NCBI GenBank assembly: GCA_964017235.1
Contig: OZ024934.1
Coordinates: forward strand, 89,246,706-89,310,705
DNA length: 64,000 nucleotides
Source: Sabellastarte sp. h YS-2021
Lineage: Eukaryota > Annelida > Polychaeta > Sabellida > Sabellidae
Direction of reading: 5' to 3'
The position numbers and the translations under genes are program-made. Below are positions 32,930 through 45,456 of this stretch, piece by piece (within the stretch, counting starts at the first letter, position 1; each line of letters starts with the position of its first letter). A model generated the notes under the pieces. It worked only from the letters and a program-made list of their open reading frames with translations, was not told where the DNA came from and searched no databases.

Positions 32930-34600
32930 TTGGTAAAAGTGTAGCTAGTTTTCGAGTTATAACTGATTTATTCAACAGCGAGAACCTCCAAGCGGTTATT
33001 GCTCGTCAATGCAATGAGCTACAGGTCTGAAATTTTACTATGCTATAGCTTACCAAAGAGTAGGTGAATAAGATATTTAAACAAAATTCTCTAAGTGCAA
33101 TAGTTTTCAAGTTACACTTGATGTACTCAACAGTGAAACCTTAAAGTAGCTACCGTTCATTTATTCAATGTGCTGCAGGTCTGCAATTTTACTATGTTAT
33201 AGCTGACCCAAAGTTGGTGAATAACATATTAAAATAAAATACTGTAAATTCATTAGTTTTCAAGTTACAACTGATTTACTCAACAGTGATAACCTGAAAG
33301 TAGCTATTACTCAGCTATGCTAGGAGCTACAGGTCTGCAATAGTAGTACATAACAGCTGACTGAAAAGTAGGTGAATAACATATTTAAAGAAAATACTGT
33401 AAAAGCAACAGTTTTCAAATTATAACTGATTTAATCAACAGTGATAACCTAAAAGTAGCCATTGCTCATCTATGCCATGAGCTACAAGTCTATAATTTCA
33501 CTATGTCATAGCTGACCCGAAAGCAGGGATGAGTCGGTAGGTCCGGTATCTCGGAATTTAGAGCATTTTACTGAAATACCGTGATGAGGTTTTACAACCG
33601 ACACTTCACTTGTCAGCATATATAATGGAAGGAAGAGTTAAAATATTAGAAACATACCCAAAATCTGAACACCTTATGAGGTTTAATCCCCAATTTTCAT
33701 GCATTTGCAGACTTTATAGTACTAGCGATTACGTTGAGCAGAACGGCCATGTTTTGGTTTCGACAATTTAAAACCTTAATCTCGTTTGTCAGCCCATATA
33801 ATTGAAGGAAAACTTAAAATATTTGCAACAAACAAGAAATCTGAAGAAATTATAAGCTTTTATCTTATATTTTGTACATTTAGCCACTTTTATTGAGATG
33901 TTGTGAAGAGGAATCGTCCATGTTTGTTTGGGATGTACTAAAACACGAAGTCCCAGAATTGGTACGGTTTTGCATTGGCGACCTCCCGATGTACATATTT
34001 TTCATACCGACCCATCCCTACCCGAACGTAGGTGAATAACATACTAAAGAAAATGCTCTAAATGTAACCGTTTTCAAGTTACAACTGATTTACCCAACAG
34101 TGAGACAATAAGTCTACAGTTGCAGTATGTTATACCTAACTGAAAAGTAGGTAAATAACATATTTAAAGAAAATACTGTAAAAGCAATAGTTTTCACTTT
34201 TCAACAGTGATGACGTGAAAGTAGCCATTGTTCATCTATGCATTGGGCTACAGGTCTACAATTTCACTATGCTATAGCTGACCCTAAAGTAGGTGAATAA
34301 CATACAAAAAGAAAACACTCTAAATGCAATAGTTTTCAAGTTACGACTGATTTACTCAACAGTGAGAACCTCAAAGTAGCTATTTCTTAGCTAGGCAATT
34401 AGCTACAGGTCTGCAATTTTACTATGTTATAGTTGACCCAAAAGTAGATGAATAATATATTTAAAGAAAATACTCTAAATGCAATAGTTGTCAAGTTACA
34501 ACTAATTTACTTAACAGTGAGAACCTGAAAGTAGCTATTGCTCAGCTATGCACTGAGCTACAGGTCTGTAATTTTACTACCATAAATGACCTATTTAGCG
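32930..34600 (+). repeat. ~160-bp tandem array, degenerate
   Basis: Repeating GAGCTACAGGTCTGCAATTT, ACTATGTTATAGCTGACC and AAAGTAGGTGAATAACATAT at about 158-161 bp steps. Interrupted by the MITE at 33524-34020. The same monomer is found at 61075-61500. No bounding hairpins were found, so it may be an eroded satellite element. Confidence 0.8.
33524..34020. mobile_element. hAT-like MITE, family F, with 8-bp target duplication
   Basis: Ends CAGGGATGAGTCGGTAGG and ATACCGACCCATCCCTA form short inverted repeats. The flanks CCCGAAAG (33516-33523) and CCCGAACG (34021-34028) are an 8-bp target duplication with one mismatch. The surrounding ~160-bp array unit resumes on both sides. CAGGG ends and 8-bp duplications are hAT features. 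No transposase. Confidence 0.82.
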
Positions 34601-34736
34601 CATCCACCCTTGTAACCGCACCCTACTTCTTTTTCCCAGCAATATCGTCGGTGACAGTGCACAATATCCACATATTTTTATCTCCCGCCGGCCGAAGGCC
34701 ATGGTCGGGAGATTATAAAACGCCTTCCGTACGTTA

Positions 34737-35152
34737 GTGAGTGGACGATTAGACCAACGTTCGATTAATCGTCGGTGCTATGGTACAATTGCGTTCGGTC
34801 GTGGACAACTTCTAGAAATCGATTAAATCTCACCCTTCCTTATGTGTCTTCATATCCACGTATTTTTTATATTTTAAACAGTTTCCTTAACTTTCCTTTG
34901 ATAAATCAAGAGATCTGTCACGAATTTTGGGTTTGTTTATGTCTGCCGCCATATTTACCGGAAGTGAGTGCTTTTGGTAGGTTCTAAATGTCGGAACACC
35001 GTTATTCTTAACGGATTGACAAATACTTCATCCCGGAAAGTGTTTCATGATATATTGCCTTACAGTGGAGTAAAAAAGTCGATTATGGGTCGATCATCGG
35101 TCGGAAAAATGGACGAATAATCGACCACGAAAATTGAGGCGATTCCACTCAC
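34737..35152. mobile_element. TA-flanked MITE, family G
   Basis: Ends GTGAGTGGACGATTAG and CGATTCCACTCAC form an inverted pair flanked by TA on each side, inside the CGTACGT sequence of the host element. The interior segment 34937-35045 (TTTACCGGAAGTGAGTG, then AACACCGTTATTCTTA) recurs at 37150-37195 and 37704-37770, so a second diverged copy flanks the hAT MITE at 37195-37703. Confidence 0.7.
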
Positions 35153-35159
35153 TACCGTA

Positions 35160-36130
35160 CGTCCGTCCGTCCGTTCGTCACGTTTTTGCATAAACCTTAA
35201 TATCTCATTCATTTATGAACATATCTTCACCAAATTTGCAGGGAATGTTTATGGCTATAAAAAGCTGTCTCTGAAAAATTTTAGCCGCACTTTGAAAAAC
35301 AAAATGGCCGCCATAGCTAATTGTTTCAAAATCCTAAAGGTGCTCTAAATCTTGAAATATTCCACCTAGCTTCATCAAATTCGCACAAAAGCTATATGGC
35401 TAGAAAAGCTAGCCTGATAACAAATTTGACCTAGTTCAAAAAACAAAATGGCCGCCATATCACATGTTTAATGTCAAACAGGGTTATCCTATTAAAAAGG
35501 CCTTATATCTCCCCAAATATTGCATATCTTCACCAAATTTGCAGGGAATGTTTATGGCTATAAAAACCTGTCTCTGAAAAATTTTAGCCTCATTTTGAAA
35601 AAACAAAATGGCCGCCATAGCTAATTGTTTGAAAATTGTAAAGGCGCTCTAAATCTTGAAATATTCCAGCTAGCTTCATCAAATTTGCACAAAAGCTATA
35701 TGGCTAGAAAAGCTAGCCCGATAATAAATTTGACCTAGTTCAAAAAACAAAATGGCCGCCATATTGCATGTTTAATGGCAAACAGGGTTATTCTATTAAA
35801 AAGGCCTTATATCTCCCCAAATATTGCATATCTTCACCAAATTTGCAGGGAATGTTTATGGCTATGAAAACCTGTCTCTGAAAAATTTTAGCCTCATTTT
35901 GAAAAACAAAATGGCCACCATAGCTCATTGTTTGAAAATCGTAAAGGTGCTCTAAATCTTGAAATATTCCAGCTAGCTTCATCAAATTTGCACAAAAGCT
36001 ATATGGCTCGAAAAGCTAGCCTGATAATAAATTTGACCTAGTTCAAAAAACAAAATGGCCGCCATATCGCATGTTTAATGTCAAACGGGATTATCCTATT
36101 AAAAAGGCCTTATATCTCCCCAAATATTGC
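35160..36130 (+). repeat. ~303-bp tandem array, core of family B copy 3
   Basis: Three units. ATCTTCACCAAATTTGCAGG recurs at 35223, 35526 and 35830. Each unit contains AAACAAAATGGCCGCCATA twice and AAAAAGGCCTTATATCTCCC. Diverged partial units continue to about 37020. Confidence 0.88.
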
Positions 36131-37194
36131 TCCTAGAGGTTCGGAATGTGAAAACAACTTGTACGAAGTCATGGCCTGGTAATCTTTTCCATGTGTTGAA
36201 TTTGACCTTTGACCCCTGCTTCAAGGTCGTCACACTAAAACGTCCTTATTTCTCCCATATTATTGGTGCTGTGGCTTCAGATTGTAAAGACAGACCATGA
36301 AAAGCAAGGGCTGTGGTCTAAAATTGTAAACAGCTTCCATGCGTGTGTGCATCTGTTTGTGCATCCGTCCGTGCATCCGTTTGTCAGGTTTCAGCATAAA
36401 CCTTAATATCTTATTCATTTATAAAGACATCTTCATCAAATTTGCAAGGAATGTTTATGCAAAATTTTGGCCTCATTTTGGAAAACAAAATGGCCGCCAT
36501 AGCCAATTGTTTAAAAATCATACAGTTGTTCTAAATGTCGAAAATTCCAGCTAGCTTCATCAAATTTACATTTTAAGAGGCCTTCTATCTCCCCTAATAT
36601 TGCTCTTACAGGTTCAGACCATTAAAACTCTTGGCCTTCAAATGTTTTGTCTGAGAAAAATTTTGGCCTTATTTTGAAAAACAAAATGGCCACCATATCC
36701 AATTATTTAAAATTCATTAAGATGCTCTAAAACATGAAATATTGCAGCTAGCTTCATCAAATATGCGCAAAATATATATAGCCAGGAAAGTTAAGCTGAT
36801 AGTAATTTGACCTAGTTTTAAAGCCAAAATGGCTGTCTTATCACATGTTAAATGGGATTATCCTATTAAAAAGGCCTTATATCTCCCTTATCATTGCTAA
36901 TAGGGGTTCCAAATGTGAAAACAACTTAAAGGAAGTAAAGGCCTGAGACTGCTGACTTTTACCTTTGACCCATTCTTCAATGTCAAGTGGGGTTATCTTA
37001 CTATAAAGCCCTTATCTCATTTAGTTCTCCATTATTACTGATTCCAGGCGGGAGATAAATGCTGCGGCAGTGGCCTTGTTTATATATATTGTACATATTT
37101 TTACTTAATAAATTGACATTTTTGTCATGACTTTCACGTTTGTTTTTATCTAACGCCATATTTACAGGAAGTGGGTATTTTTAGTAGATTCTAA

Positions 37195-37703
37195 TAGTGC
37201 TGGGACGATGTTCGCAAACTTCGGTATTATCGCTCGCTGGCTCATTGCCAATCAATGATCGGTAAAATTTAAGTAAAACCGATATTTGCTAAATCCATTT
37301 CTTTGCAGCCTTTTGGTCACAATAAAATGCTAACCTTCATAATATTTTGTAAAAATCTGAAATATCCATCAGTTAAAATCACAAAACTAGCCGTGAATGC
37401 AATAAAAATAACATAACATTGGGGTTTTCCAACTGTTGTCAAGGTGATCATAAAATCAGCCAATCACAAGTGAGGATACATCAAGCATGGTCTGTTAGTG
37501 AGGGAGACGTCTGTGAATGGCTTTTAGATTATATTTTGGTCATATTTGTGGTAATTTGTGTGTATTTTACTTGATATAATTTAATATTTGATTTTATCTG
37601 TCTTTTTTACACTTCGACTCCATAATCGGAAATGTCCGAAGTTTGGTTACAAATGTCCGATACGAACATCGACAGGGAAAATCCAAGCGATCTCCCAGCA
37701 CTA
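37195..37703. mobile_element. hAT-like MITE, family E copy 2, with perfect 8-bp target duplication
   Basis: TAGTGCTGGGACGATGTTCG starts the element and CTCCCAGCACTA ends it. GATTCTAA lies immediately on both sides (37187-37194 and 37704-37711). The 509-bp interior aligns with 13267-13772. No transposase is encoded, so it would need an hAT transposase in trans. Confidence 0.9.
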
Positions 37704-38349
37704 GATTCTAAATGTCGAAACACCGTTATTCTTACCGGATTGACCCATACTTCATCCCGGAAAGTGTTGTTAGTGCATGATTTCATGAGTTTTAATGCAT
37801 TAAAATAAAAATTATTTCAAAAATTCATAAAAAAATATATAAGAAAGATCCTGACCAGATACAAACACAAAAGAATCTACCAAATGGCCTAGTATATATA
37901 TATACAAGACAAAAGAGAAATCCCTGCAACAATCAATGAGAAAACTGTGATAAAGTGTTGTAATTTTCACACTTTGGCTGGGGGTACCTCACTTGTTATG
38001 GCTCTGGGGAACAGACAAATGAACAGATCTGCATGCCTTGAACAATTTTTCACTTTCTGACCAGCTAATGGAAACTGTTTACAGATTATTTGTTTTAAGA
38101 CCGGTCACCAAGAAAGAGGGTCTCACCTCAATGTATTTTACATCAAATATATTATATATGCATTAGTCCAGTTTAAATAAATAACCAATAATCACCTTAA
38201 TTTAAAATATATAGTGAGCCATTCCTTTTCAAAGGGGGGACCCCATTTTTAGAACATGATTGGGTCCCCTGGACTCAAAAAAATTTACCACAAATGCAAA
38301 CACTACTGCAACTAATAATAACTGAAATACATCTTCTTACATTTGTTTT

Positions 38350-38690
38350 ATCTCTATTACAGTATCGGTTGTTTTTACCGCAGACGGGAAATACCAGCAA
38401 ACACCCATTTTATAGAAGCATTAGTCCTTGACCTGTTATAAAGAAATATAAGAGGGGCATTCACTGGTAGGCGGTTGTTTAATGGTAGAAAACTACTACA
38501 TGAAACTACATAAAAACCCACGGACTATCATAATACAGTAGATTACATATCTAGTGACTTTCTACCAGTAAACACCCCCTGAATTGGCTGTTAGAGGTCA
38601 AGGACCAGAGCTTCCAAATGTCAGTAAAATGGGAGTTCACTGGTATTTCCGGTTCACGGAAAAACAGCCGATAAAAGAGATATATTGTGA
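38350..38690. repeat. Long inverted-repeat element
   Basis: The left arm (38362-38440, with CGGGAAATACCAGCAAACAC and TAGTCCTTGACCTGTTATA) is the diverged reverse complement of the right arm (38590-38672, with GAGGTCAAGGACCAG and CACTGGTATTTCCGGTTCAC). Each arm is about 75 bp. A half copy is at 41625-41800. Confidence 0.65.
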
Positions 38691-39179
38691 AAATATAACA
38701 CTTTATAAGAAATATTGGAGAATATACACCGAGTATTAATGGTAGTGCATGTCAGTTGATAATTTGATTAAAGAAGAATATAAGCTAAACTTTCAAATAA
38801 AACATAAATTTGAAATATTATCTACTGATTGGTGCCATATAATGGTTCATGCCTTAAATTGGCACAAGACAGAAGTTAAAATATATTAAACTACACCTAA
38901 GCATCGGAGAAACGATGCAAATTTGTATCCACCAGAAAGACAATTCACCAAAGCCAGTGAACCATTGTTTGACCTTGAAGGAGGGGCCAAAGGTCAAATC
39001 TAACATCGGAAGATTCCTAGCCCAAGATTTCGTATGAGTTGGTTTCGCATTGTAAACCTCTAGGATCAATAACTAGACCTACACATCAGAGAGCCGATGC
39101 AAATCTGTACCCAGCGGAAAGACAACTCACCAAAGCCAGTGAACCATCGTTTGACCTTGAAGGAGGGGCCAAAGGTCAA

Positions 39180-40140
39180 ATCTATATCTAGCATTGGACA
39201 ATAAGAATTTTGATTCCAGTTTCGCTGAGCTTACAGAGTGTCTCACATGTATCCAAAACTGGATGGCTGGCGTGAAATTGAAACTCAATCCCGAGAAAAC
39301 TGAATTTATTATAATAGGTGATAGACAAGCCAGAGAGTCCCTCATAAATAAATTCCCTACTCAACTTCTCGGAAATTCTATTTCCCCTACTGATACAGTC
39401 AAGAACCTGGGTGTAATTTTTGACTCTGGAAACACCTTTTCCAACCACATAACTAATATGTGTCGAGCCTGCTACTACCACCTTAAACACCTAAGACGTA
39501 TTCGTAAATTCCTCAGTGTGGAAACTGCAGCCTTGCTTGCAAACTCAATGATCAGTAGTCGACTTGACTACTGCAATTCCCTACTTTATGGCATCAGTAA
39601 GTACAATGTTGCTAAACTCCAAAAGATACAAAATGCCCTTTGTAGAATTGTTTTTAGACTTGATAGAACTAGCCATGTCACTCCTTTTCTTCAAAAACTA
39701 CACTGGCTTCCTATCACTTACCGTATATTGTTTAAGTACAATCTAATTACTTTCAAGGCTATAAATTTCTCTCAACCCATATACCTATCATTCTTGATCA
39801 AAACCAGTTGTCTAACATGTGGAAATCGTCTTTCTCTTTCCTCAGCCTCTCACAAAAAGGCCATCGGTAGGAGAGGTTTTGTAGTGGCTTCCCCCATAGA
39901 ATGGAACAGACTCCCACAATCAGTACGATCACAACAAACAATAACAGGTTTCCGTAGGCAGCTAAAGACCTACTTGTTTAGATTAGCATATCCTCCACCA
40001 TAGTACATCTCCCTGCCGGGCGCTAACCTTGGATCATGACCTCGAACGTCCCTCGACTTTCCCTTTTTGATTTCAAGCGCATTAGAGGATGTTGCATCAA
40101 TTTTGCGCTATATAAATGTTTCTATTCTATTCTATTCTAT
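39180..40140 (+). mobile_element. 5'-truncated CR1/L2-like LINE inserted in the array
   Basis: The array unit reads AAATCT before the insertion (39181) and CTGACATCAGAAGATTCCC after it (40140), as expected for a clean insertion. The 3' end has GCGCTATATAAATG followed by a (TCTAT)n tail, typical of LINE ends in this group. Confidence 0.82.
39194..40003 (+). pseudogene. LINE reverse transcriptase C-terminal part, open frame
   Basis: About 269 codons without a stop. Motifs in order: WMAGVKLKLNPEKTEFIIIG, TVKNLGVIFD, ISSRLDYCNSLLYGISKYN, KLQKIQNALCRIVFR, LHWLPITYRILFKYNLITF, and RGFVVASPIEWNRLPQSVRS with GFRRQLKTYLFRLA at the end. These are the thumb and C-terminal regions of CR1/L2-group LINE proteins. 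The endonuclease and the catalytic palm are missing through 5' truncation, and no true start exists. The open frame suggests a fairly recent insertion compared with the copy at 31.4-32.4 kb. Confidence 0.85.
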
Positions 40141-41025
40141 CTGACATCAGAAGATTCCCAGCCCACAATATCCTGCAAGTTGGTTTCACATTGCAAACCT
40201 CTAGGATCAATAATAAACGAGTTATAAACCCCTTTAAGTTTGGCTGTCCCTGTTTGACCTTGAAGGAAGGGCTCAAAGGTGGTTTCACATTGCAAACCTC
40301 TAGGACCAATAATAAGCAATTTATAAGCACTTTTAAGTTTGGCTATCCTCGTATGACCTTGAAGGAGGGGTCCAAGGTCAAATCTGACCACATCAAAAGA
40401 TTCCCAGCCCATGATTTTCTGTAAGTTGGTTTACCATCCCAAACGTCTTGAACCAATAATAAGCGAGTTATAAGCACTTTTAACTTTGGCTATCCTCGTA
40501 TGACCTTGAAGGAGGGGTCCAAGGTCAAATCTGACCACATCAAAAGATTCCCAGCCCATGATTTCTTATAAGTTGCTTTACCATCCCAAACCTCTAGGAC
40601 CAATAATAAGCGAGTTATAAGCACTTTTAAGTTTGGCTATCCTCGTTTGACCTTGAAGGAGGGGGGGGGGGGGGGGGGGGGTCGAAGGTCAAATCTGACC
40701 ACATCAAAGATTCGCAGCACATGATTTCCTATAGGTTGGTTTCACATTGCAAACCTCTAGGACTAATAATAAGGGAGATATAAACACTTTTAAAGTCTGC
40801 TATGTTGGTTACTTTGGCACTCCATGGATGACCTTGAATTAAGAGCTTCAAGGTCAAATGTGTGCAAGGTTGTAGAGGACATATATATCTGTTATACATA
40901 TCACCTATGAAGACATTCAACCTTTTACCTATGAGAAACAGCCAGTAGAAAAATATAGATAATTTTCAAAGAAATGCCCACAGCGGCCATCTTGTTTTTC
41001 AGAATGAGGCTAATTTCCTTCCCAG

Positions 41026-41117
41026 AGAAGCTTATGCAGCGTTCTTACCGGCCATAAACATGACCTCACAGTCTGTAAATTTGTCAAGAACGGTCTCACC
41101 AGCCTTATATACGACTG
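41026..41117 (+). other. Possible exon, WD40-like, weak
   Basis: A good acceptor (TTTCCTTCCCAG) at 41014-41025 and donor (CTG|GTGAGT) at 41118 bound 92 nt, open in one frame. It contains SVLTGHKHDLTVCKF, which resembles the first half of a WD40 repeat. The minus strand is also open across 41050-41150 with a G|GTAAGA donor, and the acceptor region resembles a dispersed repeat (46435), so this may be chance. Confidence 0.2.
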
Positions 41118-41624
41118 GTGAGTTGGGTGCACCGAGAGACTTTCCAAATTTTAACCTTCACCTCTAATAACAACAAATATGCAGAATACACGTGCTTTCG
41201 TCATAAAAAAACATGTTAAATGAAGTTTTTGGGTACTCGGGATTTGGATAAATAGCCTCAGAAAACGTATAATAAATGAAATATATATCTTTTGCATGGT
41301 GGATAGCGGAATATTGTGATTTCTTTGATTTCTTTCTCTTTGGGCTTTGTGTTTGTTTACATCCACACATTAACACACAGTTGGTGGATTGTTAAGAACG
41401 GTCAAAACATTCCACTGGTACGTACCAACTCACAGGTCGTGTGCACGGGCTCACAACCTACTTCTGAACACAACATTACCCCCCAATGAAGATATCCTGC
41501 AAATTTGGTGAACCTAGCTGATGTTGTTTTCCTCTTAGAGCATTAATGCCGAAAATCTCTCTACGCGCGGTGGCAGCGGTGTAGCAAACGCTAAACCAAA
41601 GTATCCTCCGGTGGATACAATAAA

Positions 41625-41800
41625 AATGTTAAATATTATCTTTAACGCTGGCCTCCTACCAGTAAACTCCCGCCTTATATTTCTTTGTTATAGGTCAAGG
41701 ACAAATGCTTGTCTACAAAATGGGCGTTTACTGGTATTTCCTGTTTGCCGTAAAATGGTCGATAATAGAGATACATTATCAAAATATTACATTTTCTAAA
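41625..41800. repeat. Half copy of the inverted-repeat element of 38.35-38.69 kb
   Basis: TATAGGTCAAGGACAAATGC, then TGGGCGTTTACTGGTATTTC and AATGGTCGATAATAGAGATA match the right arm at 38600-38690. A further GGGCGTTTACTGGTA lies at 41922. Confidence 0.6.
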
Positions 41801-42381
41801 AATACTGCACAGTATACTGGAAGTATTAATTGAAGTGAACGTCATTTGACAATGTGGTCATAAAAGAATAAAATATCAAGCTGTCAATATAATTTAAATT
41901 CAAAATATTAATTTCAGCATGGGCGTTTACTGGTACTAGAAACCACTACGTAGGTCAAGAGATGCTTTGACAAAGATGACAACAAATTTGAACAATTGCT
42001 TGACGCTGTAAATGCCTATTTGAATATGTAATTAAGCACCATCATACAGAATTGTTGTCGCATCGCATATCATACATATAAAAAATGTCAAATAATAAAA
42101 AGTTAACCTCCACTTACTTCCGTGGTTGCCATTTTGGATATCAGACAAAACCTCCAAACCTTGTACCCGTACATTCACCGGACATCCACAGAAGACCCGA
42201 AAAATTTCCCGAAAATATAATCTTTAAAAAGTAGATAAAATTTGTAAGAAATGCCTCATCACTTCAAAAATCTTTAAATTTATATAGAATTTATCTTTGT
42301 AAGTTCCAAAATACACATAAAATACACAACAAACAAAGTGTGCTTATTTAAAAACAATCACTGAATTGTAATCGAGTGTAA

Positions 42382-42980
42382 TTACAACGGGGAACAGCAT
42401 TTCGCCCATAAAAACACAAAAATGCTGTTTCTTGAGAACAAATATGCAGTGTGGTTTTATGAAAGTTAGCAGAATTAAAAGAGGTTTTCAAAAGAGCATC
42501 ATAAAATATATTTTATTATAATTACAAATACACCCATAGAACTTGTCCCATGGCAATAGAATTACTGCTGTTGGGAAGTGGACAGCATTTCGCCAATTAT
42601 GTTATACTGTTCTCAAAAAGTTACAAAGACTGTTAAACACTTTGCAAACAATAACTAAAGCTAAAGATCGATTCTTTTTATTGTATTCTAGGATATGTTG
42701 AAGTTATAAATAGTACTTATATTGACCCCAGACACAGTTTAGATAATATACAGCTCTTTGCATTAGTCAGATGTAGTTTGTTAGGCATATTTTTCATTGA
42801 CATATAACTTTATAATCCTACATACTGTCAGTTCTAAAATCTTAGAAAAGTATCAATACATATTGCAGACTTTTCTATGTTAACAGTTCCTTCAGTATCA
42901 CGGTAGATGTTAGTTTTAAATGAAGTACAATAGAAATTGACGAAATGCTGTCCACTGCGAAATGCTGTCCCCTCCTGTAA
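42382..42980. mobile_element. MITE-like element with doubled inverted motif
   Basis: Ends TTACAACGGGGAACAGCATT/TCGC (42382-42405) and GCGA/AATGCTGTCCCCTCCTGTAA (42957-42980) are inverted. A second inverted pair of GGACAGCATTTCG lies inside (about 42582 and 42940-42954). 599 bp, no ORF. Superfamily unknown. Confidence 0.55.
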
Positions 42981-45456
42981 GCCCCAGATTATAGCTCTTT
43001 TCATTTCATACCTATATAGATTAAAATTAGATAAGTTGCATGTATCAAAGGTTAGGGCATATATTGATATCTTTCTTGAGCTAACAATGTTAATACCCAA
43101 TCACTCTACTTTTAGTTAATTTCAATAAATAACTTTCGAATATTTAAAAATAATGATTCTACATTTTATGGCATTACACCTCACACTTTCAATTAAAAAA
43201 AAATGTCTGAACATACAAAGTGTACATATGATGTGAGGCCTTCCAGAAATCACACCAACTTCTTAATTAATTCAGACTCTTGATGTTTCAGGCGACTAAG
43301 TGTTTAATTTTTTTGTATTTATCACTGAGAAATATACTCATCTAACTCTATAAACATTATAAATAAATGAACTGTAACATATCTGTTAAACTCAGTTTCT
43401 CAAATTCATAAGGTATTTACATTGAATCACTAAACTTTTTTAATAAACAATAAGTTTTCCATTTTTGATTAGCTTTGGTATGTATGAGTAGGTTTGGCTT
43501 CTGAAAATGAATAAATCCTGAACTGGCTTCTGTGCTCTAGGGTACCTACTTCTCTCATACTAAATCACTCTTTCCTGTAATGACAGTATCAATTATTCAT
43601 TCCAACATTGCATTATATATTCATTTTAAATAGTGATAATAATTTGTGTTTAAACATACTCTGAGATTTTATTGGTCAAAGAGTCAACAAATTTGATAAA
43701 CATTATATTGACTTGTACACGTCTATGGTCATGCAGAAATCTATGATAATATACATTTATTGATATTTTCTTTGCTGTTGATGAAAACCAAAATTATGAC
43801 CTTTGACCTATAGATATGGCAAAGGTTGTAGACGTACTCAAATTGCGTGTACAGAAAAACTGAATTATGCAAATCAAGATGCACAGCAAAAAGCAGATAA
43901 ATAGTAATAAGTGTTTATATGTAAGAACTAGTATTATAACATGCAAGTCGGCACACTCTGATCAGTGTTTGTGTTATTTTATGAGATTTATGTGCATTGC
44001 TGTCCTCTCAAGTTTTAGTGCGAGTTTTAATACAGCATTCCAATGAAGTTACATGATCATACAGGTTCCATAGAAATTAGGTCACATGACATAACTTATT
44101 AGGAAATAAAGTAGGGAAGTACAAGTAAACTCTATAGATTTGTCTAGAATCTAGGTCATATAACCACCTATTTCTGTCACATTCCAGAGGTTGTAATGAC
44201 TGTGAGTTATCATTGGCATTCTAATGCTTAATATAAAAGAAGCAGCACATGCAATCAAAATTTAGTAGAAGGAGTAAGTAGCAGTAGTAGTAGAAGAAGT
44301 GGAAGAAGCAAAGAGAGGAAAAATCAGAGAAACACCATGTAGCAGATACATATGGCGCAGCTTTGTGCCCAAATGCTGTAAAAGGACTATTTTGAAACAT
44401 CTATAGCTCCAGCATGTTGCAAGAACTTTGTTGTACTTTTGTTGTTTATGTTTTAAAATAAAAGAAGACCCAGGAGATATTGAATTTTAAAAACAACTAA
44501 CCTAAATTGTCTCTCCACCTGTCCTTCTACGAAAACTTGAAAAAAGACATGTATAGCAAAAAGAAACAATTTTAATGTTGTGTTAATATGTTTGAAGTCT
44601 TGGCTCTTCCATTTCATTGAATGTTTTGTGCAGGCTATTTCAAATGAAAAATAAACCAGCCCAAGTGGTATCTGCATATATCCAGACAATTTTCACACAA
44701 ATAAACACAGTTTAATAAGATCTAAAGTCAAATAAAATAAAATTCAATTTTCCTTCCGTCCTCCAGTCCATTGCACTCCAATTATATAAATGGAGCTCTT
44801 CAGATACTTGATAAGGTATGTAGCAAAAATCTGCTTGTTTCACGTTGCAAACGCTTCTTGGATTCTCTTGCTGTTGCTTGTTTAACAATTTATTTAGTGG
44901 TTGCTAATATCTGAACATTTTAAATGCATTTTGCTCGTTTGTTGGTTGTCTTTGCATGTTTCAGCTTATTTCTAGCTCATTTCTTGCTAGTTCATGTTCA
45001 ACTTTGTTAGTATATGGCTCATTTGTGGGATGTGGTGGTTGTTGTTGCACTATAAGGAGCTGCAAGTTCACACTCTTTAGTTGCTCGTTTGTTACACATA
45101 TGTGGGGAGTCTGTACTAGTTTCTGCCTCATTTTCATAAGTATGCTGCACATGCTCATAAGGTCCATTTGAGAAATTCAGGTAATAGAGTACATGAAACG
45201 CGAAATATTGTTAAATGTCGTTGTAATCCTCTCTGGAACCACTTTATGTGTGTAGAAAATAATCACATCTACAAGTATTTACGTGGAAATACATGAGTGT
45301 TTTAGCTTGATTAAATGTAAAAAAACCACTGTTTAGAAGGAGCAATCCCAAGTAAATCATAAACAGGTGCATATTCTGTAAGATTTCAAGTGAGAAAGGG
45401 GTCCCATGGGTGATAAAAACGATGAGCAGATCCTTATGATGACTTACAGCCACTTT
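42981..45456. other. No gene seen
   Basis: AT-rich. A purine-rich AGTAGTAG/AGAAGAAG microsatellite lies at 44266-44315. Short open frames at 44.4-45.5 kb have no recognisable motif. Confidence 0.5.

Larger units (their letters stand above)
34675..37077 (-). mobile_element. Helitron-like satellite element, family B copy 3 (reverse orientation)
   Basis: The minus-strand right end is the hairpin CTCCCG.../CGGCGGGAG then ATAAAAA at 34675-34715, preceded by GCGTTTTATAAT, as at 7722-7765. The minus-strand left end at 37045-37077 reads AAGGCCACTGCCGCAG then ATCTCCCGCC, matching 4392 and 26622. The core is a ~303-bp repeat, unlike the 134-bp core of the other copies. A TA-flanked MITE (34737-35152) is nested next to the hairpin. 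Confidence 0.7.
38870..40900 (+). repeat. Tandem GACCTTGAAGGAGGGG repeats, split by a LINE
   Basis: GACCTTGAAGG recurs at 38971, 39153, 40256, 40355, 40502, 40649 and 40830, with spacings of 99-182 bp where uninterrupted. Units share CAAACCTCTAGGACCAATAA and TCCCAGCCCATGATTT. One unit has a run of 21 G (40661-40681) where the others have GGGG. Confidence 0.85.

Noticed and set aside
44266..44315. AGT/AGA-rich stretch as a coding Ser/Arg repeat
   Set aside because: Simple microsatellite without surrounding open frame.
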